Source: Anaspis maculata (taxonomy: Eukaryota > Arthropoda > Insecta > Coleoptera > Scraptiidae). From it: a stretch of DNA of 64,000 nt. Numbering within the stretch: the first letter of the stretch is position 1; each line of letters starts with the position of its first letter. This document shows, piece by piece, positions 21,067-31,988 of this stretch. The notes beneath the pieces are model-generated. The model was not told the origin of the DNA, did not search any database, and worked only from the letters and a program-made list of their open reading frames with translations. The stretch spans positions 2,604,001 to 2,668,000 of the forward strand of contig OX421963.1 of the NCBI GenBank assembly GCA_949128115.1. The letters run 5' to 3'. A program made the translations under genes and the position numbers.

Positions 21067-21645
21067 GATGAATCAAAAATATTTCCGAGATTTTGTTATG
21101 AGATTTTCAAAAATTAATCAATTAAAAATTTACGTTTTTTTTTTGAAAAGTTGTGCACTGGTGAAAATTGGCCATTTTGACACTGGATTTGCTGTCACCC
21201 TGTACATGGTAAATAATGTCAACGTCCACGTGACTCAGCAGACCAGTAGCCAGGAGCATGACCTATCCGGCATGACCACGTTCTTTGAAATCGGTTGGTT
21301 TTTCTACGAGATGTTCGAACTTGAAGTAGCGTGAAAATTTTGGGTGGACCAGTTCAATTGATCACCTATTTAGTTGAAATTTCACCATTTTCATTAAATA
21401 TTAGGTAGGTAATTGATTCTTGGGAATTTCCCAACTTTTTCTTTGTTTTCCGAGAGTTTTCCAGTGATAAATGCAAAACCGACATGACATATTGAGAGAC
21501 CGGACTCAAATGATGGAGCTTGACATGAAGCTTGAAGCTAAAGTCTGACGATTTTTACAATATGAGATGATTAAGAAAAACCCGAGGAAACAGCTCCGAG
21601 TCTTTCAGGCAAATTCAACTTTTCCCGAAATTTTAATTACCTGTA

Positions 21646-22618
21646 TATAATCAATTTCACGGCTTTCTGCATTAGAGCAAGCTATGAAAAAACTATTTTG
21701 TGTTGGTAGGAATGAGTAGGAATCCATAACCGTCGTCGCAGATAGTTTGTGTAAATGTGGTATGTGAAAAGGTTAGGTTTTGTGGCAGATGTCACCTGTC
21801 GCGCGGTGTGATGCACGTCAAGTCAAAATGTTTAGTTTATTTGGGGAAAACAGATGAACGCGTGTTCCTCGGAGTGTAAATTTGCTGGACACCGTCTTCA
21901 CGGGTTGGTGGCTCTTTGCTTGTGCTCTGGTAGTGGCGGCCAGTGAGCCAGTGTATAAAATGACGCCAAAGGAAGTCAGCGGCAGCACTAAAGAGAAGAA
22001 AATTTGATGAAAATGCCTGCCCAGTGGCCCCAGTGAGGTTGAGAAAATTCGCTTCCATGGTCAATGATTTATGGAGTTGCACTGTACAAGACAAGGCAGT
22101 CGAGACACGACGCGTGAGTGCACTCTGTGTTAGAAGATCTTCTCAACATGAAATTATGGATCATTTCATGTATGTATTCCCTTCTTCATCTTCTTTTGGC
22201 TTGTATGCTGTTTTAGTGTTGTAGAGCACGTAGTACTTCCTACTCTATCAGTCCTACTTCCCTTTAGTGCTGCCGCTGACTTCCTTCGGCGTCATTTTAT
22301 ACACTGGCTCACTGGCCGTCACTACCAAAGCACAAGCAAAGAGCCACCAACCCGTGAAGACGGTGTCCAGCAAATTTACACTCCGAGGAACACGCGTTTA
22401 TTTGTTTTTCCCAAATAAACTAAACATTTTGACTTGACGTGCATCACACCGCGCGACGGGTTACATCTGCCACAAATGCCACAATACCTAACCTTTTCAC
22501 ATACCACATTTACACAAACCTTCTGCGACGACGGTTATGGATTCCTACTCATTCCTACCAACAAAAAATATTTTTTCCATAGCTTGCTCTAATGCAGATA
22601 GCCGTGAAATTCATTATA
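21646..22618. mobile_element. 970-bp fold-back element
   Basis: Arms of about 345 bp (21,646-21,992 and 22,262-22,618) are inverted around a 270-bp centre. The outer ends TATAATCAATTTCACGGC and, reverse-complemented, TATAATGAATTTCACGGC are followed by CTGCATTAGAGCAAGCTATG, GGTTAGG, GCGCGG.GTGATGCACGTCAA and GGTTGGTGGCTCTTTGC in both arms. The ends suggest a TA duplication. No transposase is present; frames in the arms mirror each other. Confidence 0.75.
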
Positions 22619-22885
22619 GTAATGCTAATAAAATCATTTGAAATAAAAATAACAAAAAATTAAATTACAACTTCCCACCCAAAGGGACGCCTAGAATAAA
22701 AATTCTATAGGTTCATGAGCACTAATTGGGAAAGTATTGTGGTGCCATAACAGATTTGTTTTGTGTTTAGAAGCAAATCCAGGTGTGAATCTAGAAAAAT
22801 CCCTCTTCCCCGGAGGCCTCCGCTTATTTGCGTTGTAGTTCAACGATCCGTTAGCTCCTTCGTTAGCCAACTAAACCGCTGAGTT

Positions 22886-22932
22886 GACTCAGATTTACAT
22901 GGTACGACTTGAGTACCATGTAAATCTGAGTC
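22886..22932. other. Perfect 20-bp stem hairpin
   Basis: GACTCAGATTTACATGGTAC at 22,886-22,905, a 7-base loop GACTTGA, then the exact reverse complement at 22,913-22,932. The perfect stem stands in otherwise unstructured DNA between 22,619 and 23,410. It could be a recent templated inversion or a small fold-back. A microRNA is unlikely, since the stem is short and fully paired. Confidence 0.6.
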
Positions 22933-23410
22933 TGAGTAGGTATAAGTCGTGAAAGAATTTGCAGCCGCTTGAGTAGCCCAATCAATAGCGTTGTATTGGG
23001 ACACCTTGTGCCTGATTCCATACGATTTTCAACGCAAGAAATTTGAATTTGCCGCGCATTTTTGACGATGCCATTGAGTTCAGGCGTATTTAGGATTAGG
23101 ATGTATGTATAGGCTTCAGTGACATACCTGAAGCTGGTTGCTAGTATTTTACCAAGTGGATTCTGCTCTGCTTACCTGGAACAAAAACAAAAAATCAGCA
23201 TCTTAATCGACATCAGCACCTAATAAGTATTATTATTATTATCAAAAGCACAAATCATAACATTGGGTATCATTGAAGGTATCCGGAAATAACATGGACA
23301 GAAAAACGTACTCGCAATGAACAAAGTCGGACCAAAACATTAAAAACATACTCGAAAAAACCATCTTTGGGAATACCATATCTACCCCGAATCTACCTTA
23401 CTAAACGTGC

Positions 23411-23690
23411 ATGATGAGAGTGGATCTGTTGGTAGGTCAGAATTTCACAGAATCATCGAATTCTCCCTATGCCAGTAATGTCCTCCTCGTGACCAAGAAG
23501 AACGGTGGAAAACGCTTGTGTGTAGATCACAAACCGATCAATAAAATTAACATTTCCGATAAATATCCCCTGCCTATGACTGAGTACCACCTTCATCGAC
23601 TAGCCGAGTTTAAATACTATATTAGCCTAGACATGTTTTCAGGTTATCACCAAATTCCCTTGGCTCCTGGATCAGCACCAATAACTAGAG
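23411..23690 (+). pseudogene. Ty3/gypsy reverse transcriptase fragment
   Basis: The frame shows the N-terminal third of a gypsy-type RT: SSNSPYASNVLLVTKKNG, RLCVDHKPINKI, DKYPLP and the motif-A stretch YYISLDMFSGYHQIPL with catalytic Asp. The sequence breaks off at about 23,690, where a GGTATCGAA-rich simple repeat begins. No YxDD, RNase H or integrase follows, and no LTR was seen. It is a short relic; only the fragment is present. Confidence 0.8.
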
Positions 23691-23850
23691 CTGGGCGGTA
23701 CCAGAATTCCGGTATCAATACTCGATACCTGACCTGGGATCGAAAGTATCGAAGGTATCGAGGGTATCGCTGGTACCGAATTATCGCAGGTATCGGAGTA
23801 TCGCGGGTATCAAAGTATCGCAGGTATCGAGGTATCACAGGTGAAAAAAT
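23691..23850. repeat. GGTATCG(A/C)A minisatellite-like tract, copy 1
   Basis: After AGAGCTGGGCGGTACC, a run of imperfect 8-10-bp units of the form GGTATCGAA, AGTATCG or GGTACCGAA follows. The same unit makes another tract at 28,600-28,765. The frame through the tract reads repeated RYRRYRG peptides, which are a product of the repeat and not a gene. Confidence 0.7.
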
Positions 23851-24136
23851 ATTGAAGGTTTTTTATTTTCACCCGGCATACTTTGTATTTAGTACGCGTC
23901 ACAGGGATGCATGCTTTCGACATGTTAAACAGGTGTAACAATACTAGCATTGTATAACTACTACTAGTAGGTCAGCCTCGGGTTTAGGATGTTATTACGA
24001 GAGGTCGCACAAATCGGGAAAGAGCACCCGTCCTGGAAGAAATTATTCGCCATCTAGCAGCAAATTCAGCAAACTGATAAAATGGAATAAGGTGCGCTGC
24101 CCGGCTTTCACAAGCGATAAGGCTTGGTGCATAACT

Positions 24137-24595
24137 CATTGGGGAACTATAGGCAAAACGAATTGTAGAGGGCGACGTGTTCCATGCACCCATATTGACA
24201 CTCTTGACAGTTATCGTACATAACCTCCCTCAAAGAAATGTACGGAAAGGGGAAAAGTGCTAATGCTCAAAGAAGAGTCTAGGCGGAGAGGTGCCCCACT
24301 GAGAGGAAAAAAAGAGCTGGTGCAAAGGTGCAGCCTGGTACATATAACACGGAACTACCTTTTCTTTCACCGCTATTTTTCGCTTGTCGAGTTTTCCACT
24401 TTTCTCTGCTTTTTAACTCACGAAGTGACGCAAACCGCTGGTTTTGCTGGTTATATGCTGAGTGCTGACAAATGAAAATGAAATTACACATCCAAAGTTG
24501 AGGTTATGTACGCCTAAAACGACAGTTATGATAGCTAGGGTGCATGGAACACGAGCGCCATCACTTCGGGCGTTTGCCACTATAGTTCCCCATTG
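24137..24595. mobile_element. 460-bp fold-back element
   Basis: CATTGGGGAACTATAG..GCAAA..CG at the left is mirrored by CGTTTGCCACTATAGTTCCCCATTGG at the right. Arms of about 100 bp also share GTGTTCCATGCACC and GTACATAACCTC. The centre holds an AGAGGTGCCCCACTGAGAGG-type region without a gene. Confidence 0.6.
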
Positions 24596-24886
24596 GCTCC
24601 GCCCACGGTCTATTGTTAATAATCGAGTGTACAGTTAGTACTTATGCCCAATGCACTTTACTACCTGAAAATGTGTTTCTTTGCGCCTCGCCACTGCAAC
24701 CACAGTACAGTGTGCGTAGTTTGTGTGGATTTTTGGCGTATAGTGCGAGTGCCTGTATCTCCTATTTCCAAAATAGTGCCTTGTTGGGTCCACTTCTTTG
24801 AAATTTTGGCGCTGCGCTCTCGCTAAAATTGACTATTGCTATGATCAGCTATTATGATTATGAATGATCTATGCAAATGCAGCTGA

Positions 24887-25157
24887 AAATGATCTATTAT
24901 GGCCTCAAATTTCAGCCGTTTCATCAAAAACAAAATTTGCTCTCGTTTTCTTAGTATGTAGTAACGAAAAGTTGTAGCAACATATTTTTTTTTGTAACGT
25001 CCCTTAACTTAAGCTCAATATGGGATGGAAGAGAAGTTGAGGGACGTAACAAAAAATGTTTAAGAATTCTGCTGAAACTTATCGTTACTACTAAGAAAAC
25101 GAGGAAACATTTTTTTTCCGATGAAACGGCTGGAATTTAAGGCCATAATAGATCATT
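24887..25157. mobile_element. 270-bp palindromic MITE
   Basis: AAATGATCTATTATGGCC at the left and GGCCATAATAGATCATTT at the right bound arms sharing CGTTTCATC, CTCGTTTTCTTAGTA, GTAACGA and GTAACGTCCCT.AACTT. Arms reach almost to the centre near 25,020. Confidence 0.7.
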
Positions 25158-25374
25158 TGCAAAAAATATTTGAATATATAAATTTACAAAAAATCCTAAC
25201 ATCAAAAATCTTCAGGATTTACAAAATTTTCTTGTTAGCTCAATGGTGCCAAGCAATTTTTTTGCAATATGAATAATATGTTTCATGTTAGTTTCTAAAT
25301 AGAAGGATGAGTTTTGAAAAATGTGTATACAAAATGACTTTGTTTTAAAAAATGCTTTGAAGTTTTTTTAAGAA

Positions 25375-27150
25375 TCGCCCTGGAAAAGACCCCGCACGAT
25401 TCCTATGGAAAATGGGTCTCGGTCAAATTCCCTAATTTTCCAATATTTTGTAGCCCAATTTGACACGAGCCAAAATCCATCGTCTGTTACCCAAAAAAAT
25501 GGACAGTTTTTTTTTCTATAAGGGGTTGAAGATGGGTTATTTCAAGGTAAAGAAATATATTCCCACGTAAGTTAGAACATTTCAACGTCCTTTATAACAT
25601 ATATGGCTCATGACAATTCCCTGTTTCTTATGTGAAAAAATCAACCCCCTTCCTCACCCCCAACCCCTACTTGTGAGTATCAAATTCGAAATTACGTTTG
25701 AAAGTCATGCAGATGGTTCTATTTTGTCGAATTATGAATTTTGGCACAAATTGTTTTTCCAACCCCTAAATAGGTCAATTCGGCTGAATTTCTGATATTG
25801 TGCTTCATCAGTTACGCTAACCAAGATGACCAAAGGAAAACTCATTCGTGTGACCAGTTTCCACCCCATAGAGGGTTGAAGTTGACTATAATGAAGCATA
25901 AAACATTCTTCCATGTCATAAACCAAATGAATGAAAATAGTGAACTCTCATATCGTCTTGTTTTGTAAAAATGTCCATTCTTCAAAAATAATTTCAACCC
26001 CGTCTCTCATCCCCTATCCTTGTTTCTGAACATCATACTCGAAATAAATCTTGAAAATGTAGGAGAAGGTGGAGGAGGTAGGATGGTCGAATTCTCTGCA
26101 TCTGATTGTGAATCCCCTCTCAAAATTCACTTTCACTATGCTTACGTTAGAGTGCTAACATAAGCAGGGTGGGATATATATATATTTTTTTATGATTTTT
26201 GACTGGATTATTATTCAAAATATTGGTGTTCCTATCAAGTTTCAGCTTCACAGCAGGTTAATTATGTTCACCTGTACATAATTCCCAACTTTTTTCTTTT
26301 GTACGGATACACCTTTATTTATAGTTCAGATTGAAGAATTGAATGTCATTTAAAGCGAAAGCTGCTCAATCAAGGCAAAATATTATGTCACACTGTTATT
26401 CCAGCTACTGCGACCATGTGAAGGATGAAATAAAAATTATTATAATTTTTGAGATTTATTTAGAATATGATGTTCAGAAACAGGAATAGGGGATGAAGGA
26501 CGAGGTGAGAGTATTTTTGAAGAATATACATTTTTACGAAACAAGATAATATGAAAGTCCACAATTTCCATTCATTTGGTTCATGACACGGAAGAATATC
26601 TTATGCTTCATTGTAGTCAACTTCAACCCTCTGTGGGGTGGAAACTGGTCATACGAATAAGTTTTCCCTTGGTAATCTTGTTTAGCGTAACTGGTAAAGC
26701 ACAATATCAGAAATTCAGCCGAATTGACCGATGGTTTTTTTTTTCAACTCCACCCCCTATTTGGGGGTTGGAACAATAATTTGTGCCAAAATTCATAATT
26801 CGATAAAATAGAACCATCTGCATGACTCCCAAACGTATTTTCGAATTTGATACTCACAAGTAGGGGTTGGGGGTGAGGGATGGGGTTGCTTTTTTCACAA
26901 AAGAAAAAGGGAATTGTCATGAGCCATATGTGTTAGAAAGGACGTTGAAATGTTCTCACTCACGTTGGAACATATTTTTTTACCTTGAAATAACCCATCT
27001 TCATCCCCTTATACACAAACAACTGTCCATTTTTTTGGGTAACGGACGATGGTTTTTGGCTCGTGTCGAATTGGGCTACAACATATAAAAAAATTAGAGA
27101 ATTTGACCGAGACCCATTTTCCATAAGAATCGTGCGGGGTCCTTTCAAAC
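25375..27150. mobile_element. 1.8-kb fold-back element
   Basis: Arms at about 25,375-26,065 and 26,440-27,150 are inverted around a centre of about 370 bp. Landmarks in both arms are GACCCCGCACGATTC, TTTGACACGAGCCAAAA, TTGTGAGTATCAAATTCGAAA, GAAACTGGTCA/TGACCAGTTTC and CTGAACATCATA. The centre carries a TATATATATA run. Boundaries are set by loss of homology, and no target duplication could be fixed. No transposase. Confidence 0.75.
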
Positions 27151-27990
27151 TTATTGATAAACCTACAAAATTTCAATCAAATCCATGCGGCCATTCTAAA
27201 AATATGGCTCATCAAAAAATTCGACAAAATAATGGAATCGCACCGTGTCGTAACTTCGAAACGAATGAACAGCGTTAGAGAAATTTCAAAGCCAGATCCT
27301 GGTTCGCCTGAAAAAACTGGACCTATCCTTGAGCTATGTCCATTTGGTGATTTCTCGCTTTTCCTTTCTCAAACTCAGATCAGAGCATTGAGTTTTGTGG
27401 TAAAAGGAAAGCACCTAATTTCACCCTAAAATGCACGATGTAGCCATACTTCCGGAAAACAGAAATTTTGTCAGAAACACGTGACTCCTGTCAAGTTGGT
27501 TTCAAAAAATTCGGCTCCATATCCGTAAAGAAGACACGTACAGCTCTTAGAACTTTGATTTTTTGCTGGCATTTCATCGATAATTTTCGAAAACCGGTTG
27601 AGGAAACTTGAATTTCACTAAAATCCAAACAGTGGCATCAAAGTTACAAAATAGTCCCACAAAAAATTTCCCAAGAATTGATTTTTGAAAATTCTGTCCA
27701 TCACTTTCTCTTTACTTCGATTGCAAAGTTCTTGTACCTACAGAGATGAGATATTGCTAGTTTGTTCATCAAAATAGGTGTTTTTCGAAATAACAGAGTG
27801 CATTCGCCAAATTTTAGGCGGGCTTTTTGAAACAACCGGACAAAAACATTTGAATCCTACTCAAAAATTTTGTTTATGACAAATCTGCGTAAATGAATTG
27901 GTTTATCCGGTTGTTTTCAATATCCCGCCATTACTTGCTCTTGCACGTGTGCAATATGGCCAGATACGCGGTAGAAATCTTTGAAATGTG
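27151..27990. other. Degenerate repeat-rich DNA, no gene seen
   Basis: About 27,275-27,365 (CCAGATCCTGGTTCGCCTG...GAGCTATGTCCATTTGGTGA) is the inverted counterpart of 60,735-60,800, marking a dispersed repeat. The rest has no recognised structure. Confidence 0.5.
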
Positions 27991-27994
27991 TACA

Positions 27995-28190
27995 ATGCGT
28001 GCTTTCCACCTAGCCTCAAGTTCGGTACACCTGCCATTTACGCATGTGCGGGTTCCAAACGGTGCTTTCCATCTACGTGTTTCTACTCGGTTCTGCGCCG
28101 TTCATTGGATCACCTAAAATTTTGTGCCACACCATGGAACATGTGCCGTCTGGTGGTATTTGTACCGTCTAGGTGGAAAGCACCCAATGT
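27995..28190. mobile_element. MITE with GTGCTTTCCACCTAG ends
   Basis: GCGTGCTTTCCACCTAG near 28,000 is mirrored by CTAGGTGGAAAGCACC near 28,170-28,186. A third related word, GTGCTTTCCATCTACGTG, lies inside at about 28,060. The unit of about 190 bp has no gene. Confidence 0.55.
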
Positions 28191-28599
28191 CCCAGTATTC
28201 AGGAAACTAACAATCGGAGGGAGCTTCCCGCTGTGCAGGAGGGCGGAGCCAATTTCACGGTAAATGATGAAGCCGAGCGCTGAACCCAGCTTTCGCGCTC
28301 TTTGCTGAGTTTCGAAAAGCGACAGATCCTGAACACGCCATCTGTCCGTGCTTTACACAACCTTCACAATTTGAACGGAGGCTGGCCTACTAGGAGTAGT
28401 TATACAATGATACTAGTTTCAAAAGAATTTCGATATCGACCACTCCTTCGGGCCGCAGTACCTAATCAAACAAATCACAAGAGCACATGGTTGGTCATAA
28501 ACAAACCTCGAAACAAAGTACAAGCTTCAAACTTCGAGTCTTCGAATACCTACACTCACCATACTAATCGTACTACCTATGTGACTTATATCAGCATTT

Positions 28600-28765
28600 T
28601 GCGTATCATCGGAGGTATGAATGAATCAAAGTATTCGATGTATCGTAGATCATTCGTCATCAAGGGTATCATAAATATCCAAGTATCGAAGGTATGGAAA
28701 TATCGAAGGTATCAAAGTATCGGAGGTTCGAAGGTATCGAAGGTATCGAAAGTGTTAAAGTAACG
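28600..28765. repeat. GGTATCGAA minisatellite-like tract, copy 2
   Basis: Imperfect units GGTATCGAA, AGTATCG and GGTATGGAAATATCGAA repeat over about 165 bp, the same motif as at 23,691-23,850, 5 kb away. The frame 28,302-28,763 that runs through it is not considered a gene. Confidence 0.65.
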
Positions 28766-28978
28766 TAGTCTTGTATTTTTGTGTAGTTAAGTGGGATATG
28801 AACTAAACTCAATGTATTTCAGTTGAAAGGTACATGTTCCATTTTGTTCTTTTGTCTGATCCCATATTTCTCATGTGCCGATTTACCCCTGCATGTGTGC
28901 CAACCTGCCCCTGACTCGGGGTCAGTTAGCACGCTTACATGGGTTAGAAAAAACAATCATAAAACCAAAACGCAAAAA

Positions 28979-29584
28979 CAGTGCCGTCTTTTGTAAAAAT
29001 GGGGCCCCGGGCACAAGGTAATGGGAGCCATTTCATAGAGGTTTGTGAAAAAAATGGACTGGTCAGGATCGTTGGACCGCAATTCTACTAAGCCTTTTGG
29101 CCAAAAGGAGCCCCAAAACTCGGTCTATGAGGGGCCCCGCATCCCCACATACAGAAGTCGGAAGAGAAATAGGTAGATTCAATTTTGTTCTTGCTTTGAA
29201 CAAAGCATCAGCATCATGATCACGAAAACCAAATATTTATGGTGATGAGGCTCCTTCCTGTTTATTTTTCAGATTTCTGAAGAATCCACTAGAATAGCGG
29301 ATAGCGGTTATTTATCAGATTGAATTTCCAATTGCCTCTGGCTGCGGTGAGTTCCTAGGAGTTTTTGATTCCTTTTATCACACGTCAAAAAACCACAATG
29401 GGGGAAGGCGCACGTTCAGCTCAAAAAGTGACATAACTGTATAAATGAAAGGGATATAAGAACAATAATTATATGTCTCAAAAATCGTCATTAGTTTTGT
29501 AAATTTATGAAGATTTGGGGGGCCTTCAAAAAATCCGGGGCCCTGGGCATAGGCCCCTCGGGCCCATACCTAAAGACGGCACTG
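28979..29584. mobile_element. Non-autonomous hAT element, 8-bp TSD
   Basis: The 606-bp unit starts CAGTGCCGTCTTT and ends AAAGACGGCACTG, a perfect inverted pair of at least 12 bp. It is flanked by the 8-bp duplication CGCAAAAA at 28,971-28,978 and 29,585-29,592. Subterminal GGGGCCC(C/T)GGGCA words occur at both ends. CAGTG starts with 8-bp duplications are a hAT signature. There is no transposase frame. Confidence 0.88.
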
Positions 29585-29592
29585 CGCAAAAA

Positions 29593-30449
29593 AATATGTT
29601 AAATTTGACTTTAATAAAGGGTTAAAAACCTAGCGTTATCAAGGTACCTATACCGTCCTCCGTTCATTTTGTTTTCATGAATGGGTACCTAGGTACTCTG
29701 TGAATTTGATAATTCACTGAAATAAATTAGAAGGTGATTATATTATTCGCTTGTAGCTAATTTGGTACGAAGGCACGAAGCCTGCTCTGAAGGTAAGCAA
29801 TAAGAACTCACCCCCACGTACCCTGTAACCTGGGCGGTGGCAAAATATATAATTATTATTAGGGGAAAGTCATCTTTTGAGGACCACTTTAAGAAACTTG
29901 GCTATCCTATATCCTAGTCACCAGCGTTGAGATAGGGTCAGGTATAGGAACTCGCCTTTATTTTAACACTTTGACATGTATACAGGCTGTCCTATAATTA
30001 GACGTCAATACTTTGCCAGCCGATTCTAGGACCAAAAATATGAAAGAAAGTTCCCATGAACATGGACCGAAAAGTGCTTTATATGGGGGGGGGGGCTACA
30101 GCCCTCTAAATGTGTGCCCCTGAAGATGGTTTTTATTTATTACCTTCGAAACTAGTTAAAACTGAATGACGAAATTCAGCACGTAGACTGAATTTTGTAT
30201 TCACAATGATATGAAGCAAAAATCAATCAAATAAATTACCCGGGGATGGGGTAACTTGGGAAGAAGCGGGGTAAAAATTGCCCCAACTTTTTTGTGTGTA
30301 CTTTTTTTCGGGATTTCGTGCGAAATTATATAATTTCAGTGTGTTTTACAAAAAAAAAAGGCGCTCTTGTTGAACTTCGATAACCTGCCCCGTTTTCAAG
30401 TAAAATAGTTTGAAATTTTTCTGCAAGCTGAACAATCGAAATTGTGGAC
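29593..30449. other. Intergenic DNA, no gene seen
   Basis: Contains a poly-G run at 30,087-30,096 and AT-rich DNA up to the target site of the Polinton-like element. Nothing supportable. Confidence 0.4.
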
Positions 30450-30455
30450 GATTGA

Positions 30456-30516
30456 AGTAGATAGAAATAGTTCCTTCAAGCACATTAAGAGGAGGATCTC
30501 AACTACGCATATGTGG
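30456..30516 (+). repeat. Left terminal inverted repeat
   Basis: Starts AGTAGATAG and continues through TTCCTTCAAGCACATTAAG to ACGCATATGTGG. It differs from the right repeat at about five of 60 positions, which indicates an old insertion. Preceded by GATTGA. Confidence 0.88.
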
Positions 30517-30919
30517 AAAAAAAAATGGAACAGAAAAATTTAAAAAAAAAAAAATTTTTCAATTTTTTTCAATTTCATTTTTTTTTTCATTAATTGATTC
30601 ATTCTACGAGAGAATTATCTGATATGATAATTGAATCTTACTTCTGATTGATATCTGAGTAAAAAAAATTGATATCAATTATTTTTCAAAGAATACCCAT
30701 GTTCAGTGACTATTTTGATTGACTTGCGTATTTGAAATGTATACTTTTTTCAGAGTATTATTGATATTGATAAGTGATAAGAAGTATGGAAAAAAAAGAG
30801 GAAAAACACATTTGTAAACGTCAATTTATTGCATAATTCATGAAAAAAAAATACAATAATTCATCAATTATATAATTAGATGTGAAATAAGGACGATTTG
30901 TATATCCTAATATATAATA

Positions 30920-31585
30920 ATGATAATAATAATAATGATACAAGTACAAATAATAACTAATAATAATGATGATAATGACATTAGTGAAATTGGTGCAACA
31001 GCTCTGCCCACCGATCGTGACATTTCTTTCACAGATGATACACCTCTGATTGATCAGCTAAAAAATTTGTTCAAATCTGGAAGCGATGAGCTAGATACAA
31101 CATATGGACCACATGTTGAAGGAAAGAATTTGATGATGGGGTTGACACCCGTGAACATAAGTGGAAGTACATCAAATATTTCTATTAGGGGTCAGTTGTT
31201 TACTGCCACTCCGGGTTTATACGAGTTGATATTCTTGAAGCACCCCAAGAATTATACAAATCTCGATTCAAGAGCATATAAAAAAATACTGAATCTAACG
31301 AACATTGCCAGACTTGACTTTTCTCCAAGGAAGCGAATAGTTGGAAATAGAGGTTATAAATATACAAACATAATCAAATCTCTGCTGGACTATAAAGGTG
31401 GTTCTGGGATGGAATATCTCCAGTAAAATGAAAAACCTATCGAATATAAATATTATGACAACTTAGATGAGCTCGTAGATAGACTAGTTTTGTTACATGG
31501 TTCTATGAAATCTGGCAATCGATCATGCATGAACGAAATCATTTCTCTGGAGGAGGAGTTACGTGAATCTGGTATAATATGTTAA
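30920..31585 (+). pseudogene. DUF8207-like frame broken by one in-phase stop
   Basis: The frame opens with an Ile/Asn/Asp-rich low-complexity start that may not be the true N-terminus. The recognisable core has YGPHVEGKNLMMGLTPVNI, then FTATPGLYELIFLKHP and NRGYKYTNIIKSLL, in the order seen in DUF8207 proteins of hemipteran genomes and adintovirus-like elements (family knowledge; role not established). A TAA at 31,424-31,426 interrupts the frame, but the same phase stays open to the TAA at 31,583-31,585 and still shows the typical C-terminal block (NLDELVDRLVLLHGS, NEIISLEEELRESGI). One nonsense change and no frameshift therefore separates it from the family's usual length. It is the first frame of the element, 32 bp upstream of the next. 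Confidence 0.75.
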
Positions 31586-31617
31586 CATAGAAAGTAACTT
31601 TCTCCAGTAGTTTTACA

Positions 31618-31926
31618 ATGTCTATCGATAAGTTTGGACGTTCATCCACGACAGCTACATCATCATCATTATCACACACTAAATCTCGACAATATTTCAA
31701 ACTAACAGAAGATAATAATATTGATTGGGAGAATCGACGCTTGACCAATGTGAAATACCCTAAAGATGAGAATGATTGTGATTGTATATGTTGGATGATC
31801 TTAAAGGTGATCCAATCAAAGGATGTTTCTAAGAATCGGAATTGCAACGAACAAAGCAGCCTGATATTTATTTGGTGGAGAAAATACTACGAAGATCTGG
31901 ATCTAAATTGTACGTTAAATGGTTAG
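31618..31926 (+). pseudogene. Short KFGR-type frame, probably truncated
   Basis: The first part reads MSIDKFGR, a Ser/Thr-rich stretch, FKLTEDNNIDWENRRLTNV and YPKDENDCD. A KFGR start followed by an RLxNVxxPxDxxD motif recalls a short protein I associate with DUF8207 neighbours in hemipteran elements, and the latter motif is also common in fibre-like proteins. After about residue 58 the frame loses similarity and ends at 31,926, while chromodomain coding starts in another frame at 31,833. The likely history is an internal deletion joining this gene to the 3' end of the integrase gene. Role unknown; a virion part is only a guess. Confidence 0.5.
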
Positions 31927-31976
31927 GAATGTCTGGAGCGAACGATAGTTGGATTAGATCGGATAATATTGTTTGA
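31833..31976 (+). pseudogene. Chromodomain tail of a Polinton integrase
   Basis: A short frame (shifted by +2 against the KFGR frame) reads PDIYLVEKILRR, KLYVKWLG and NDSWIRSDNIV before TGA at 31,974-31,976. The pattern Y-VEKIL..YVKW-G..-WI is a chromodomain. Polinton/Maverick integrases carry such a domain at the very C-terminus, and the stop right after SDNIV fits that end. The catalytic rve core (DDE) is absent. It may have been left when an internal deletion removed the rest of the integrase. It is too short for a usual gene screen. Confidence 0.65.
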
Positions 31977-31988
31977 GCTCTCTAGTCG

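Noticed and set aside
28302..28763. A 153-codon plus-strand gene
   Set aside because: Its second half translates the GGTATCGAA tract, and the first half shows no motif.
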